Source of the DNA: Gemmatimonadota bacterium
GTDB lineage: Bacteria; Latescibacterota; UBA2968
Assembly: GCA_002714465.1 (NCBI GenBank)
Contig: PAXL01000042.1
Span: 1-23,695, forward strand
DNA: 23,695 bases
Direction: 5' to 3'
A model generated the notes under the pieces. It searched no databases. It was not told the origin of the DNA and was given only the letters and a program-made list of their open reading frames with translations. A program made the translations under genes and the position numbers. The number at the start of each line of letters is the position of its first letter. The first letter of the stretch is position 1. Of the stretch, positions 8,079 through 14,138 are shown one piece after another.

Positions 8079-8960
8079 TTAGGCCCTGATTTTGGTCCCG
8101 CGCATTTTGAAGAATCGCATCAACGGGTCCGCGTAAGGCTGAGCAGTGGTCACGTCGATCGTATCCACGCCGATCGACCGGAACACGTCTTCACGCTCGG
8201 CCACGACTCGCTGATAATCCTGTTCGAACAGCTTTCTGGTTTCCGCGTCCGACGTATCAAGCAGGACTTCCTCGCCGGTTTCTGCGTCTTCCAGTTCCAC
8301 GATCCCCACATCCGGCAGCGCTTCCTCGCGGGGATCGCGGATCGAAATCCCGATCACGTCGTGCTTCCTCTTTGCCACGCGAAGCGGCGACTCGAACGGG
8401 CTCGATCGAAAATCGGAAACAACGAAGACCACGCTCCGACGAAGACTCAATCGATTCAGGTAGTTGAGAGCCTCGGCTACATCGGTCCCCCGCCTTTCTG
8501 GCTTGAAATACAGGAGCTCTCTGATCACTCTAAGGACGTGCTTCTTCCCCTTCTTCGGGGGGATGTAGGTCTCGACTTCGTCCGTAAAAATGATCAGTCC
8601 TACACGGTCGTTATTCTGGATCGCCGAGAAAGCCAGAAGCGCGCAAATCTCGACGGCGATCTCCCCTTTCATCTGCTCGACGGTTCCAAAATCGCCGGAG
8701 CCACTCGCATCTACGACGAGCATCACCGAGAGTTCACGCTCTTCGTCGAACACTTTTACGAAGGGTTCACCCATCCGCGCGGTCACGTTCCAGTCAATCG
8801 TGCGGATCTCGTCCCCGGGTCGATACTCACGAACCTCCGAGAAGGCCATTCCCTGTCCCTTAAAGACAGAGTGGTACTCACCCGAGAAAACAGTGTTTAC
8901 AAGCCGCCTGGTGCGCAGCTCGACCCGCTTCACCTTCTTCAAGATCTCAGCGGGGATCAT
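8079..8960 (-). CDS. DUF58 domain protein (VWA-like MoxR partner)
   Basis: The 293-residue protein has the DUF58 hallmark YRPGDEIRTIDWNVTARMGE (residues 46-65), followed by a VWA-type fold with the MIDAS-like motif DASGS (84-88) and the strand VVFVVSDFRS. It lacks the two N-terminal membrane helices found in long DUF58 proteins, so this is the short, presumably cytoplasmic form. It lies 4 bp after moxR, the classic pairing: MoxR AAA+ ATPases are thought to remodel or activate targets through VWA/DUF58 partners. It probably links MoxR to the membrane-bound BatA/BatB. The role is inferred from family and context. Confidence 0.9.
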   Translation of the reverse strand: MIPAEILKKVKRVELRTRRLVNTVFSGEYHSVFKGQGMAFSEVREYRPGDEIRTIDWNVTARMGEPFVKVFDEERELSVMLVVDASGSGDFGTVEQMKGEIAVEICALLAFSAIQNNDRVGLIIFTDEVETYIPPKKGKKHVLRVIRELLYFKPERRGTDVAEALNYLNRLSLRRSVVFVVSDFRSSPFESPLRVAKRKHDVIGISIRDPREEALPDVGIVELEDAETGEEVLLDTSDAETRKLFEQDYQRVVAEREDVFRSIGVDTIDVTTAQPYADPLMRFFKMRGTKIRA

Positions 8961-8964
8961 GGTC

Positions 8965-9960
8965 TCAGGGCACCTCGACGTGATCTAGCACCTTCTGAAC
9001 CACATCCTCAGGAGTCAGCTCTTCGGCTTCGGCCTCGTATGTCAACACGACCCGATGACGCAGCACGTCCATCCCGACGGCCTTAACGTCTTCTGGCGTT
9101 ACATATCCACGCCGTCGGAGGAAAGCATGAGCCTTCGACCCCTTCAGCAGCGCGATCGACCCTCGCGGAGAGCACCCGAATTCGATCAACTGGTCGAGCT
9201 CACTCAACCCTGCTCGGGAGGGATACCGCGTCGCTTGGATCACATCGACGATATAGTCCTTTACCTTCTCGTCCACATAAACACTTTCTACGACGGACCG
9301 CGCCCGGACAACGTCTTCAGGCCGAATGACCTGACTGGGCTCAGGCTCCGGCCCCGTCCCCATCCTATCGACGATCGTTCTCTCCTCGTCCCGTGTCGGA
9401 TACCCGACGCGAACCTTCAACATAAACCGGTCGATCTGGGCTTCAGGGAGCGGGTATGTCCCTTCCTGTTCGATCGGATTCTGAGTCGCGAGCACCAGGA
9501 ATGGGTCCGCCATCGGAAACGTTTCCGTCCCGATCGTGACCTGCCGCTCCTGCATCGCTTCCAGCATGGCACTTTGAACCTTCGCCGGCGCTCTGTTTAC
9601 CTCGTCGGCAAGGACAAGCTGTGCGAAGATCGGACCTTTCTGAACGAAGAAGTCCCCACTCCCCTGGTTGTAGACCATCGTACCGATCAGATCGGCGGGG
9701 AGCAGGTCAGGAGTGAACTGGATTCGGCTGAAGGACGATGACATCGTCCTAGCCAGCGTGCTGATCGTGAGCGTTTTGGCGAGTCCTGGGACGCCTTCGA
9801 GAAGGACGTGACCACCGCACAGGAGGCCGATCAGAAGCCGATCAACCATGACCTGCTGCCCTACGATAACTTTGGAAACTTCAGAGAGAAGGCGATCCAC
9901 GAAGGCCGCCTCCGAAGCGACTCTCTCGTTGATCGCCTGAACATCCGTCGCAATTGCCAC
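8965..9960 (-). CDS. moxR: MoxR-family AAA+ ATPase
   Basis: The 331-residue protein carries Walker A GVPGLAKT (56-63), Walker B LVLADE (115-120) with the family-typical continuation VNRAPAKVQSAMLEAMQE, a sensor-1 region LATQNPIEQEGTYPLPEAQ and the arginine-finger area DRFMLK. The ATG at 9960 is preceded by a good GTAGGAGC ribosome-binding site. MoxR ATPases act as chaperones for complexes that contain VWA-domain proteins. Here the gene is followed by DUF58, the ABC exporter and the Bat genes, all packed without promoter-sized gaps, so it probably serves that whole module. Confidence 0.95.
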   Translation of the reverse strand: MAIATDVQAINERVASEAAFVDRLLSEVSKVIVGQQVMVDRLLIGLLCGGHVLLEGVPGLAKTLTISTLARTMSSSFSRIQFTPDLLPADLIGTMVYNQGSGDFFVQKGPIFAQLVLADEVNRAPAKVQSAMLEAMQERQVTIGTETFPMADPFLVLATQNPIEQEGTYPLPEAQIDRFMLKVRVGYPTRDEERTIVDRMGTGPEPEPSQVIRPEDVVRARSVVESVYVDEKVKDYIVDVIQATRYPSRAGLSELDQLIEFGCSPRGSIALLKGSKAHAFLRRRGYVTPEDVKAVGMDVLRHRVVLTYEAEAEELTPEDVVQKVLDHVEVP

Positions 9961-10009
9961 TGTGACTGCTCCTACAGATTCGTTTCTGAATGGGGGAAAC
10001 CCAGATATC

Positions 10010-10519
10010 CTACTGTTTGGATTCTCCTTCGGAACCGATCCAGGACTCGAGTGGTTTGTCGATATTTTGGATCGATACCTGTGCGTCGTCTGCTAAACCC
10101 GAATCGGGGAACTTCTGGATTACTTTCTTATACGCCTGGACTGCCGCCTTCTTGGTTCCGCTTAGGTCGTAAATATACCCGATCATGAACTGCGCCTGAT
10201 CTGCATATCGACTGTTCGGGAACCGGTTAATCAATTCCTCGTAGGTCTTAATCGCAATGCCACTCTTGCTCTGTGCTTGGTAAACGCGAGCGAGGGCCTG
10301 CAGGGCAACATCTGCTCTCGGATCCTCGGGGAACTCCTTCAGGAAAGTAGAAAGATGCTCGATAGCCTCATCGTAAGTCTTGACGTCGTGCGTCGCGTGC
10401 TCGCCTTTGGTGAACAGATCATCAGCCGAGTGTTGCGAACACCCAACTCCCACTACCAGGCAGACGAGACCGAATAGAATCAGGCGTCGTCCTATGCCCA
10501 CGTTGCTTCCGCTTGGCAT
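10010..10519 (-). CDS. BamD-like / TPR lipoprotein
   Basis: The 169-residue protein has a signal sequence (RRLILFGLVCLVVGVGC) ending in a cysteine at residue 27, consistent with a lipoprotein although the residues before the cysteine (GVG) only loosely fit the lipobox. TPR-type repeats follow at about 35-160: FTKGEHATHDVKTYDEAIEHL, PRADVALQALARVYQAQSK, FPNSRYADQAQFMIGYIY and FPDSGLADDAQ. This pattern matches BamD and the C-terminal part of YbgF/CpoB. At 169 residues it is clearly shorter than typical BamD (about 240), so a role in outer-membrane protein assembly is possible but unproven. The ATG has an AAGGAG site 11 nt upstream. It sits between fmdB and moxR. Confidence 0.78.
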   Translation of the reverse strand: MPSGSNVGIGRRLILFGLVCLVVGVGCSQHSADDLFTKGEHATHDVKTYDEAIEHLSTFLKEFPEDPRADVALQALARVYQAQSKSGIAIKTYEELINRFPNSRYADQAQFMIGYIYDLSGTKKAAVQAYKKVIQKFPDSGLADDAQVSIQNIDKPLESWIGSEGESKQ

Positions 10520-10602
10520 GTTACGATTAACTCCTTAGTGCTTATCAAGTTCCCAAAATCAGTCCGACTAATGCCTGAATCAGCCTGAAGGCTAAGCCGG
10601 GC

Positions 10603-10929
10603 TCAGTCCGTTTTGGCTTTGCTTTTACTCGACGACTTCTTCGTATCGGAACTACCTGAAGACTTCTTCGAATCGGAACTACCTTTGGAATCCGAGCTTC
10701 CTGAACTGGAGCCGGAATCCTTCTTTGCCGCTGCCTTATAACTGTCGCTGCGATAGTCCGTTATGTAAAAACCGGACCCCTTAAAGATAAGGCCCGCACC
10801 ACCGCCGATCAGTCGCTGAAGCTTCATCTTCTTGCACGAGGGACACTTCTTCAGCGGCTTGGCCGTAATTGACTGGAACTCCTCGAAGAGGTGGTCACAG
10901 TTCTGGCACTGATACTCGTAGGTTGGCAT
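10603..10929 (-). CDS. FmdB-family zinc ribbon protein
   Basis: The 108-residue protein begins MPTYEYQCQNCDHLFEEFQS and has two CxxC pairs (C8/C11 and C29/C32), the hallmark of the FmdB putative regulatory zinc ribbon. It continues KMKLQRLIGGGAGLIFKGSGFYITDYR, the conserved second half of the family. The last ~35 residues are a serine/lysine/aspartate low-complexity tail (SSGSSDSKGSSDSKKSSG). FmdB-type proteins are small zinc-binding proteins of unclear function in most bacteria. It is the first gene after the promoter at 10970-10998. Confidence 0.9.
   Translation of the reverse strand: MPTYEYQCQNCDHLFEEFQSITAKPLKKCPSCKKMKLQRLIGGGAGLIFKGSGFYITDYRSDSYKAAAKKDSGSSSGSSDSKGSSDSKKSSGSSDTKKSSSKSKAKTD
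10634..10687 (-). repeat. Two 27-bp tandem repeats in the fmdB tail
   Basis: Copies at 10634-10660 and 10661-10687 differ at only a few positions, and a degraded third copy follows. They encode the Ser/Lys/Asp-rich tail of the FmdB-like protein. A length that is a multiple of three keeps the frame. Confidence 0.8.
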
Positions 10930-10969
10930 ACTCGCTCCGGAGAATTAGACGGGTCTCATACAGCAAACC

Positions 10970-10998
10970 AATTTACAAAACGCGACGCAACGAGTCAA
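10970..10998 (-). promoter_or_regulatory. Sigma70-type promoter upstream of fmdB
   Basis: On the minus strand TTGACT (10998-10993) and TAAATT (10975-10970) are separated by exactly 17 bp. The predicted transcription start is near 10963, leaving a leader of about 34 nt before the fmdB ATG at 10929. With only small gaps downstream, this promoter may drive fmdB, the TPR lipoprotein and the whole moxR-gld-bat set. Confidence 0.75.
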
Positions 10999-11002
10999 GG
11001 CC

Positions 11003-11021
11003 TGTAAACTTATTGTTTACA
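11003..11021. promoter_or_regulatory. Inverted repeat, candidate operator upstream of the fmdB promoter
   Basis: TGTAAAC (11003-11009) and GTTTACA (11015-11021) form a perfect 7-bp inverted repeat around a 5-bp AT-rich centre (TTATT). It sits 4 bp upstream of the -35 box, a position suited to an activator or a repressor dimer. The symmetry and location are seen directly; the regulator is unknown. Confidence 0.55.
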
Positions 11022-11365
11022 ATTAGTTGGCAGTGATTACCCGTCCTTGACGGTGCGACAGGTGTCACGAGGCGTTCCCCATAGCTGGATAAAAGTCCTC
11101 ACCAATTTTGCGCTTGCTAAGCCCACTTGTGGGCAACAAATGCCAAATTATCAAGATGTTCTCGAATTTCGCTCTCGTACAAAGAACACAGTCCTGATCC
11201 CCAATATGCAACGTAGCTAACTCGGAAGATCCGGAAGAAAACAGTGCCCACAGACTCTAAAACGAGACAGAACGGGTCGAAAGGACGGAAAGCGACCAGC
11301 ACAGGTCACGCAAAGTCGCCGGAAAAGAAGAAGAGAACGCTGTCCCGGCGGACTCATCGTAAATC
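11022..11365. other. Gene-free stretch of ~340 bp
   Basis: No convincing gene, tRNA or known RNA is visible. A 61-codon minus-strand frame at 11117-11302 ends with SLYESEIREHLDNLAFVAHKWA, which looks protein-like, but its first half is erratic and I recognise no family. A 6-bp perfect palindrome with a 2-bp centre (GCCCAC/GTGGGC) lies at 11121-11134, and a small CCGTC/GACGG hairpin at 11041-11053. Given the decayed genes nearby, this could be another gene remnant or an undescribed small RNA. Confidence 0.5.
11315..11353 (-). terminator. Possible weak terminator after the GT-C glycosyltransferase
   Basis: GTCGCCGG (11315-11322) pairs with CCGGCGGAC (11345-11353) with one bulged base, starting 12 bp beyond the glycosyltransferase stop. 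The loop is long (22 nt) and only a short T run follows on the minus strand, so it is a poor rho-independent terminator at best. Confidence 0.3.
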
Positions 11366-12802
11366 CTAAGGATTCGCACATCGAGGGGAACCATCACTTG
11401 ACGGCTCCCCTTTCTTGTTCCTGATCCGAGCTTGCACCAACGGAAACACCCATACGAGAGCAGCGATTCCAAACAGGGTCCATCTCACCCAGCCCTGCTC
11501 CGACCAGACACCTGTCGTCCGATACTCGATAAGGATCACGTAAGCCAACGGGATGGTACCGGTCAGGGCGATCCAGCCTCGGTTCCCGTAGAAGCACAGG
11601 AACGGCACTATCCAGACGACATACCAGGGATGCAGCGTTGGAGTAAGCAGAATGAAGGCACCCATGGTGTAGTAGGCAGCCTGAATCGGCGGGATCGACC
11701 GAATCGAAAAGACTGCCACGGCACACACGAACACCGCTCCAACGATCCACCGAGAGGTCCCCCCATCCACACCTGCTCCACGCAGCAAGCCGGCCACAGC
11801 CGCGTTGAACTCCCAGTCGGTAGCATATCGCCCGAGTGAACCCAGTACGTCCCATCCAATTCCGGAAAACGGTGCATAACCTACCCCAAGCGCGGCGAGA
11901 AACGCGAGTGGAACGAGAACTGCACGTGAGGCAACCATGGCCACCACCGTCGAACGCCCGTCCGCTTCAGCCCGACCCGCCCATCTCCAGAAGGCTGGCA
12001 GCAGAACGATTGGCAGAAGTTTGGTCAGCGCGGCCAGAGCGAGCGCCGCACCTGCTCGTCCATACGCGTGCATCCTAACATACAGCAGCGCCACCACAAC
12101 CAGCGACACAGCCATTATATCTATGTGACCCTGTCCCGCCCCTTCCAAGATCACGAGCGGATTCCAGAAGTAAATCACCGAGACAGAGGGATGCAGGTCG
12201 TAGGACCGTGCGAGACCTGACAGGAACAGGACCGCGACAAGATCCCAGACCACGAGCCCGGCCCTGACAGTGAGGGTGCCAGGACTCAACCACGCACACA
12301 ACCGGAAGAAAAGCTGGGCAAAGGGTGGATAAATCGTCTCTAGATCCGAATGGTTAACGCGAGCGAGGATCTGCGGGTAGCCAACACCGGTCAATGCTGG
12401 TGATTCGGGTGCGTGTTCGAAGGGGTTAATCTCGGCAAGCTGCACAAGACCGTCCCAGATATAGCGATAGATGTCGTCAGACAGCGACGGATCCCCGAGC
12501 AGCAGGATGGCTCGGTAGGTAAGACCGGCGGTCAATACGATCTTGAAAGGAAGGCCCTCACCGGTTCCGATGGCGATCAAGTAGCCGAGAAAGGCAACCG
12601 TGTAGGCCAAAAGGAAAAGGGGTACAGATTCCCCAAGGTCCCCGAGTAGAACCATCCCGACACAGCCTGCCCCGATCAGAAGGCTGGAGAAAACGAGCCC
12701 AGATCTCCTGTCGATTGACAGGCTCAGACGTCCTCCGCAAACGCCATCAAGGTCTTGGGGTGCTTCTCGCTGCCCAAAATGACCGAAGCGTCTCCTTGCC
12801 AA
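11366..12802 (-). CDS. GT-C family membrane glycosyltransferase (polyprenol-phosphate-mannose/DUF2029-like)
   Basis: The protein is multi-spanning, with about ten hydrophobic segments. The GT-C acidic motif lies in the first loop (SDDIYRYIWDG, residues 108-118), followed by NPFEHAP and the NHSDLETIYPPFAQ block seen in alpha-1,6-mannosyltransferase-like and GT87/DUF2029 proteins. Further landmarks are the NPLVILEGAGQGHID segment and TLHPWYVVWIVPF near the C-terminus. These enzymes move a sugar from a lipid carrier onto an acceptor outside the cytoplasmic membrane. The start is uncertain: the full frame begins at a TTG at 12802, inside the channel remnant. The first ATG (12655) would cut TM1. 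A GGAGGA motif at 12736-12731 lies 9 nt before an in-frame CTG at 12721, so initiation there is possible. The acceptor cannot be told from the sequence. Confidence 0.82.
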   Translation of the reverse strand: MARRRFGHFGQREAPQDLDGVCGGRLSLSIDRRSGLVFSSLLIGAGCVGMVLLGDLGESVPLFLLAYTVAFLGYLIAIGTGEGLPFKIVLTAGLTYRAILLLGDPSLSDDIYRYIWDGLVQLAEINPFEHAPESPALTGVGYPQILARVNHSDLETIYPPFAQLFFRLCAWLSPGTLTVRAGLVVWDLVAVLFLSGLARSYDLHPSVSVIYFWNPLVILEGAGQGHIDIMAVSLVVVALLYVRMHAYGRAGAALALAALTKLLPIVLLPAFWRWAGRAEADGRSTVVAMVASRAVLVPLAFLAALGVGYAPFSGIGWDVLGSLGRYATDWEFNAAVAGLLRGAGVDGGTSRWIVGAVFVCAVAVFSIRSIPPIQAAYYTMGAFILLTPTLHPWYVVWIVPFLCFYGNRGWIALTGTIPLAYVILIEYRTTGVWSEQGWVRWTLFGIAALVWVFPLVQARIRNKKGEPSSDGSPRCANP

Positions 12803-13140
12803 ATCACATCTGTCGACAGAGGCGACTTCACGGTTCGGGCATCTCGTACCTCTCCGTCAAGTTCGCGGATTCCACCTATGATAGCGCCCTTTCGTCTGCC
12901 TATCCCGAAATCTCTAAGCGCATTCCCGACCGTGTCGATGTCGTTCAGGACCGTGGGCCTCCTCAGGAAAACTGAGACTATCCTGCGTCCTGCGATCTGG
13001 TATGGCGAGATCACTCTTTCGGCTCCCACCCGGATCAACTTTCCCACCGACTCCTCTTTAGCCTTCGATGACCGCATAACCGAGCTTGCCTCCAAAAACC
13101 AAAAATGAGAAGCAGGGCGAATCGGACGGCGGTCGTATAG
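12724..13140 (-). pseudogene. Remnant of an RCK-type potassium channel (Kch/TrkA-like)
   Basis: The readable frame gives ESVGKLIRVGAERVISPYQI then AGRRIV, the typical end of the channel TrkA_N domain (consensus KLRRAGADRVISPYxIGGRR). A TrkA_C-like region follows: GNALRDFGIGRRKGAIIGGI, the GEV strand and DASVILGSEK. Upstream, immediately after the DUF1854 stop, one frame reads VRFALLLIFGF and the next FLVFGGKLGYAVIEG then stop, matching the first membrane helix of such channels (consensus LGYxLIEGW). Everything between, meaning the pore, TM2 and nearly all of the Rossmann fold, is absent. About 140 codons remain of an expected ~340, with at least one frameshift. It cannot encode a working channel; a free RCK_C peptide is conceivable but unlikely. 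Confidence 0.8.
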
Positions 13141-13680
13141 TCAACGCATTCTCATAACCACGCTTGAGCCGGACCTTCGTCCGGCGATTTTCGACTTTAC
13201 GATTTTATCCGGCAGAAGTTCCTGGATCACCTGCCGGCTATCCTTGTCCATCTCCCAGTAGTCGGTGATCCTATACCTTCTACCCTCGGCATCAGTGATC
13301 TGCATGGCCGGCGCTTTGTCTCCATCAATGGACTCCCGACCCAGAACCTGAAAGGACCTCTCGCCTTCTTCGGTCACAACGGTCCATCGGCTGGTGGTCC
13401 CTGTGGTCTTGACAGACAGAATTTCCTCAATCTCCGGGACGAAATAGATCTTTTTGAGGTGCTCTTCTAGAACTGAGCGGGACTCCTGCTCGAGGCCATC
13501 GAGTTTTTCGAGTAGGCCGATCTCGTGTCCGAGCTTGTCAAGAAAGCTGATGTGGGAATGGGGATGCGTCTTGGGGAAAGCTCGCGCGACACGGTCAACC
13601 GGTATCGTCTTCTCGTCCACGACAATCTCGACTGCATCACCCACTACTCGAACGGTCAGTGATACAGGATTTAGAACCAC
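13141..13680 (-). CDS. DUF1854 family protein
   Basis: The 179-residue protein shows the DUF1854 pattern along its length: RAFPKTHPHSHISFLDKLG, HEIGLLEKLDGLEQESRSVL, EEHLKKIYFVPEIEEILSVK, SRWTVVTEEGERSF, and near the end RITDYWEMDKDSRQVIQELL. I chose the GTG at 13680, which sits one base after the trkH remnant stop with AGGGA upstream. The frame also allows a TTG at 13710 that would overlap trkH. DUF1854 proteins are best known as small partners encoded beside cyanophycin-associated ABC transporters; the function is not established. Here it lies between two decayed potassium genes yet is itself full length with no frameshift, so it appears to be under selection. No cyanophycin gene is in the window. 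Confidence 0.82.
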   Translation of the reverse strand: MVLNPVSLTVRVVGDAVEIVVDEKTIPVDRVARAFPKTHPHSHISFLDKLGHEIGLLEKLDGLEQESRSVLEEHLKKIYFVPEIEEILSVKTTGTTSRWTVVTEEGERSFQVLGRESIDGDKAPAMQITDAEGRRYRITDYWEMDKDSRQVIQELLPDKIVKSKIAGRRSGSSVVMRMR

Positions 13681-13681
13681 G

Positions 13682-13866
13682 TCAATTTCCCTGCCGAAAC
13701 GAAGGAGCAAACAGCATGAGAATAGCGAAAAACTCGAGAGGTCCCAGAACAGTAAACAGGAACAAAAGCCGCTCCCCCAACTCGGGTATCGCCGAGAGGT
13801 TCTGGAGAGGTTCTGCGGCCGCCAGCCCCGGACCGATGTTGTTCAGTGTTTCCTGTACGAGTAGTG
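13682..13866 (-). pseudogene. trkH: trkH remnant: C-terminal ~60 codons of the Trk potassium transporter
   Basis: From about 13855 to the TGA at 13684-13682 the frame reads QETLNNIGPGLAAAEPL, then LSAIPELGERLLFLFTVLG and PLEFFAILMLFAPSF. This is the C-terminal end of TrkH/TrkG: the last selectivity-filter region (TLxNIGPGLG) and final membrane helix (GRLExFxxLVLFxPxFW). No start codon or upstream trkH sequence exists; the frame is closed by a stop at 13876-13874 and is fused to the trkA remnant. About 400 residues carrying the other three filter repeats are missing, so no transport is possible. It retains its normal place behind trkA. Confidence 0.85.
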
Positions 13867-14136
13867 GTAGCCATCAGCCGATCCCGCGATGCCACGCAGA
13901 GTATGAACACTAGGAAGATTCCGATAATGAGCCTGAAGTAAACGTGGACAACGTCACGGAGCGCAATGTTTCCAAGGAGTATAGCCGATCCTGAATGCGC
14001 AAATGCAAAGCCCCTCTTCAGCACGGTCCAGACGCTGCCGGTCCGGGTAGATCAGGTTGCCGTTGTGATGTTCCTGGGTAAACGCCTGCGCGATGTGAGT
14101 GCTCGCCTATCCTGCATCGACAACGATGACATCCAC
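13867..14136 (-). pseudogene. trkA: trkA remnant: N-terminal ~90 codons, with in-frame stop and frameshift
   Basis: The frame starting at the GTG at 14136, 2 bp after the cyclase stop, reads VDVIVVDAG-stop-AS, then THIAQAFTQEHHNGNLIYPD and RQRLDRAEEGL. This aligns residue for residue, with no gap, to the TrkA N-terminus (consensus xxVIIVGAGEVGxHIAxxLxxEGHxVxxID). The GAGEVG NAD-binding motif has become DAG-stop-AS. Around 13995-14010 the match moves to another frame (AHSGSAILLGNIALRDVV then LIIGIFLVFILCVASRDRL), resembling the next strand and helix of the domain. It ends near 13870, where trkH sequence begins. Full-length TrkA is about 450 residues. The first half is a confident match; the second half is weaker. 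Confidence 0.75.
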
Positions 14137-14138
14137 AG

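Noticed and set aside
11221..11260. TCCGGAAG segment resembling the SRP RNA apical loop (plus strand)
   Set aside because: The flanking bases do not form the required helix (a C-A mismatch next to the closing pair) and the conserved asymmetric-loop bases are absent.
11384..11411. 9-bp hairpin (AGGGGAACC / GGCTCCCCT) as a terminator of the glycosyltransferase
   Set aside because: It lies inside the 3' end of the coding region and is not followed by a T run on the minus strand.
13671..14024. Minus-strand 117-codon frame with a hydrophobic stretch, which could be taken for a small membrane protein
   Set aside because: Its middle matches a shifted piece of TrkA and the rest is out-of-frame trkH and DUF1854 sequence. 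It begins at a GTG without a ribosome-binding site, so it is better read as part of the pseudogene.
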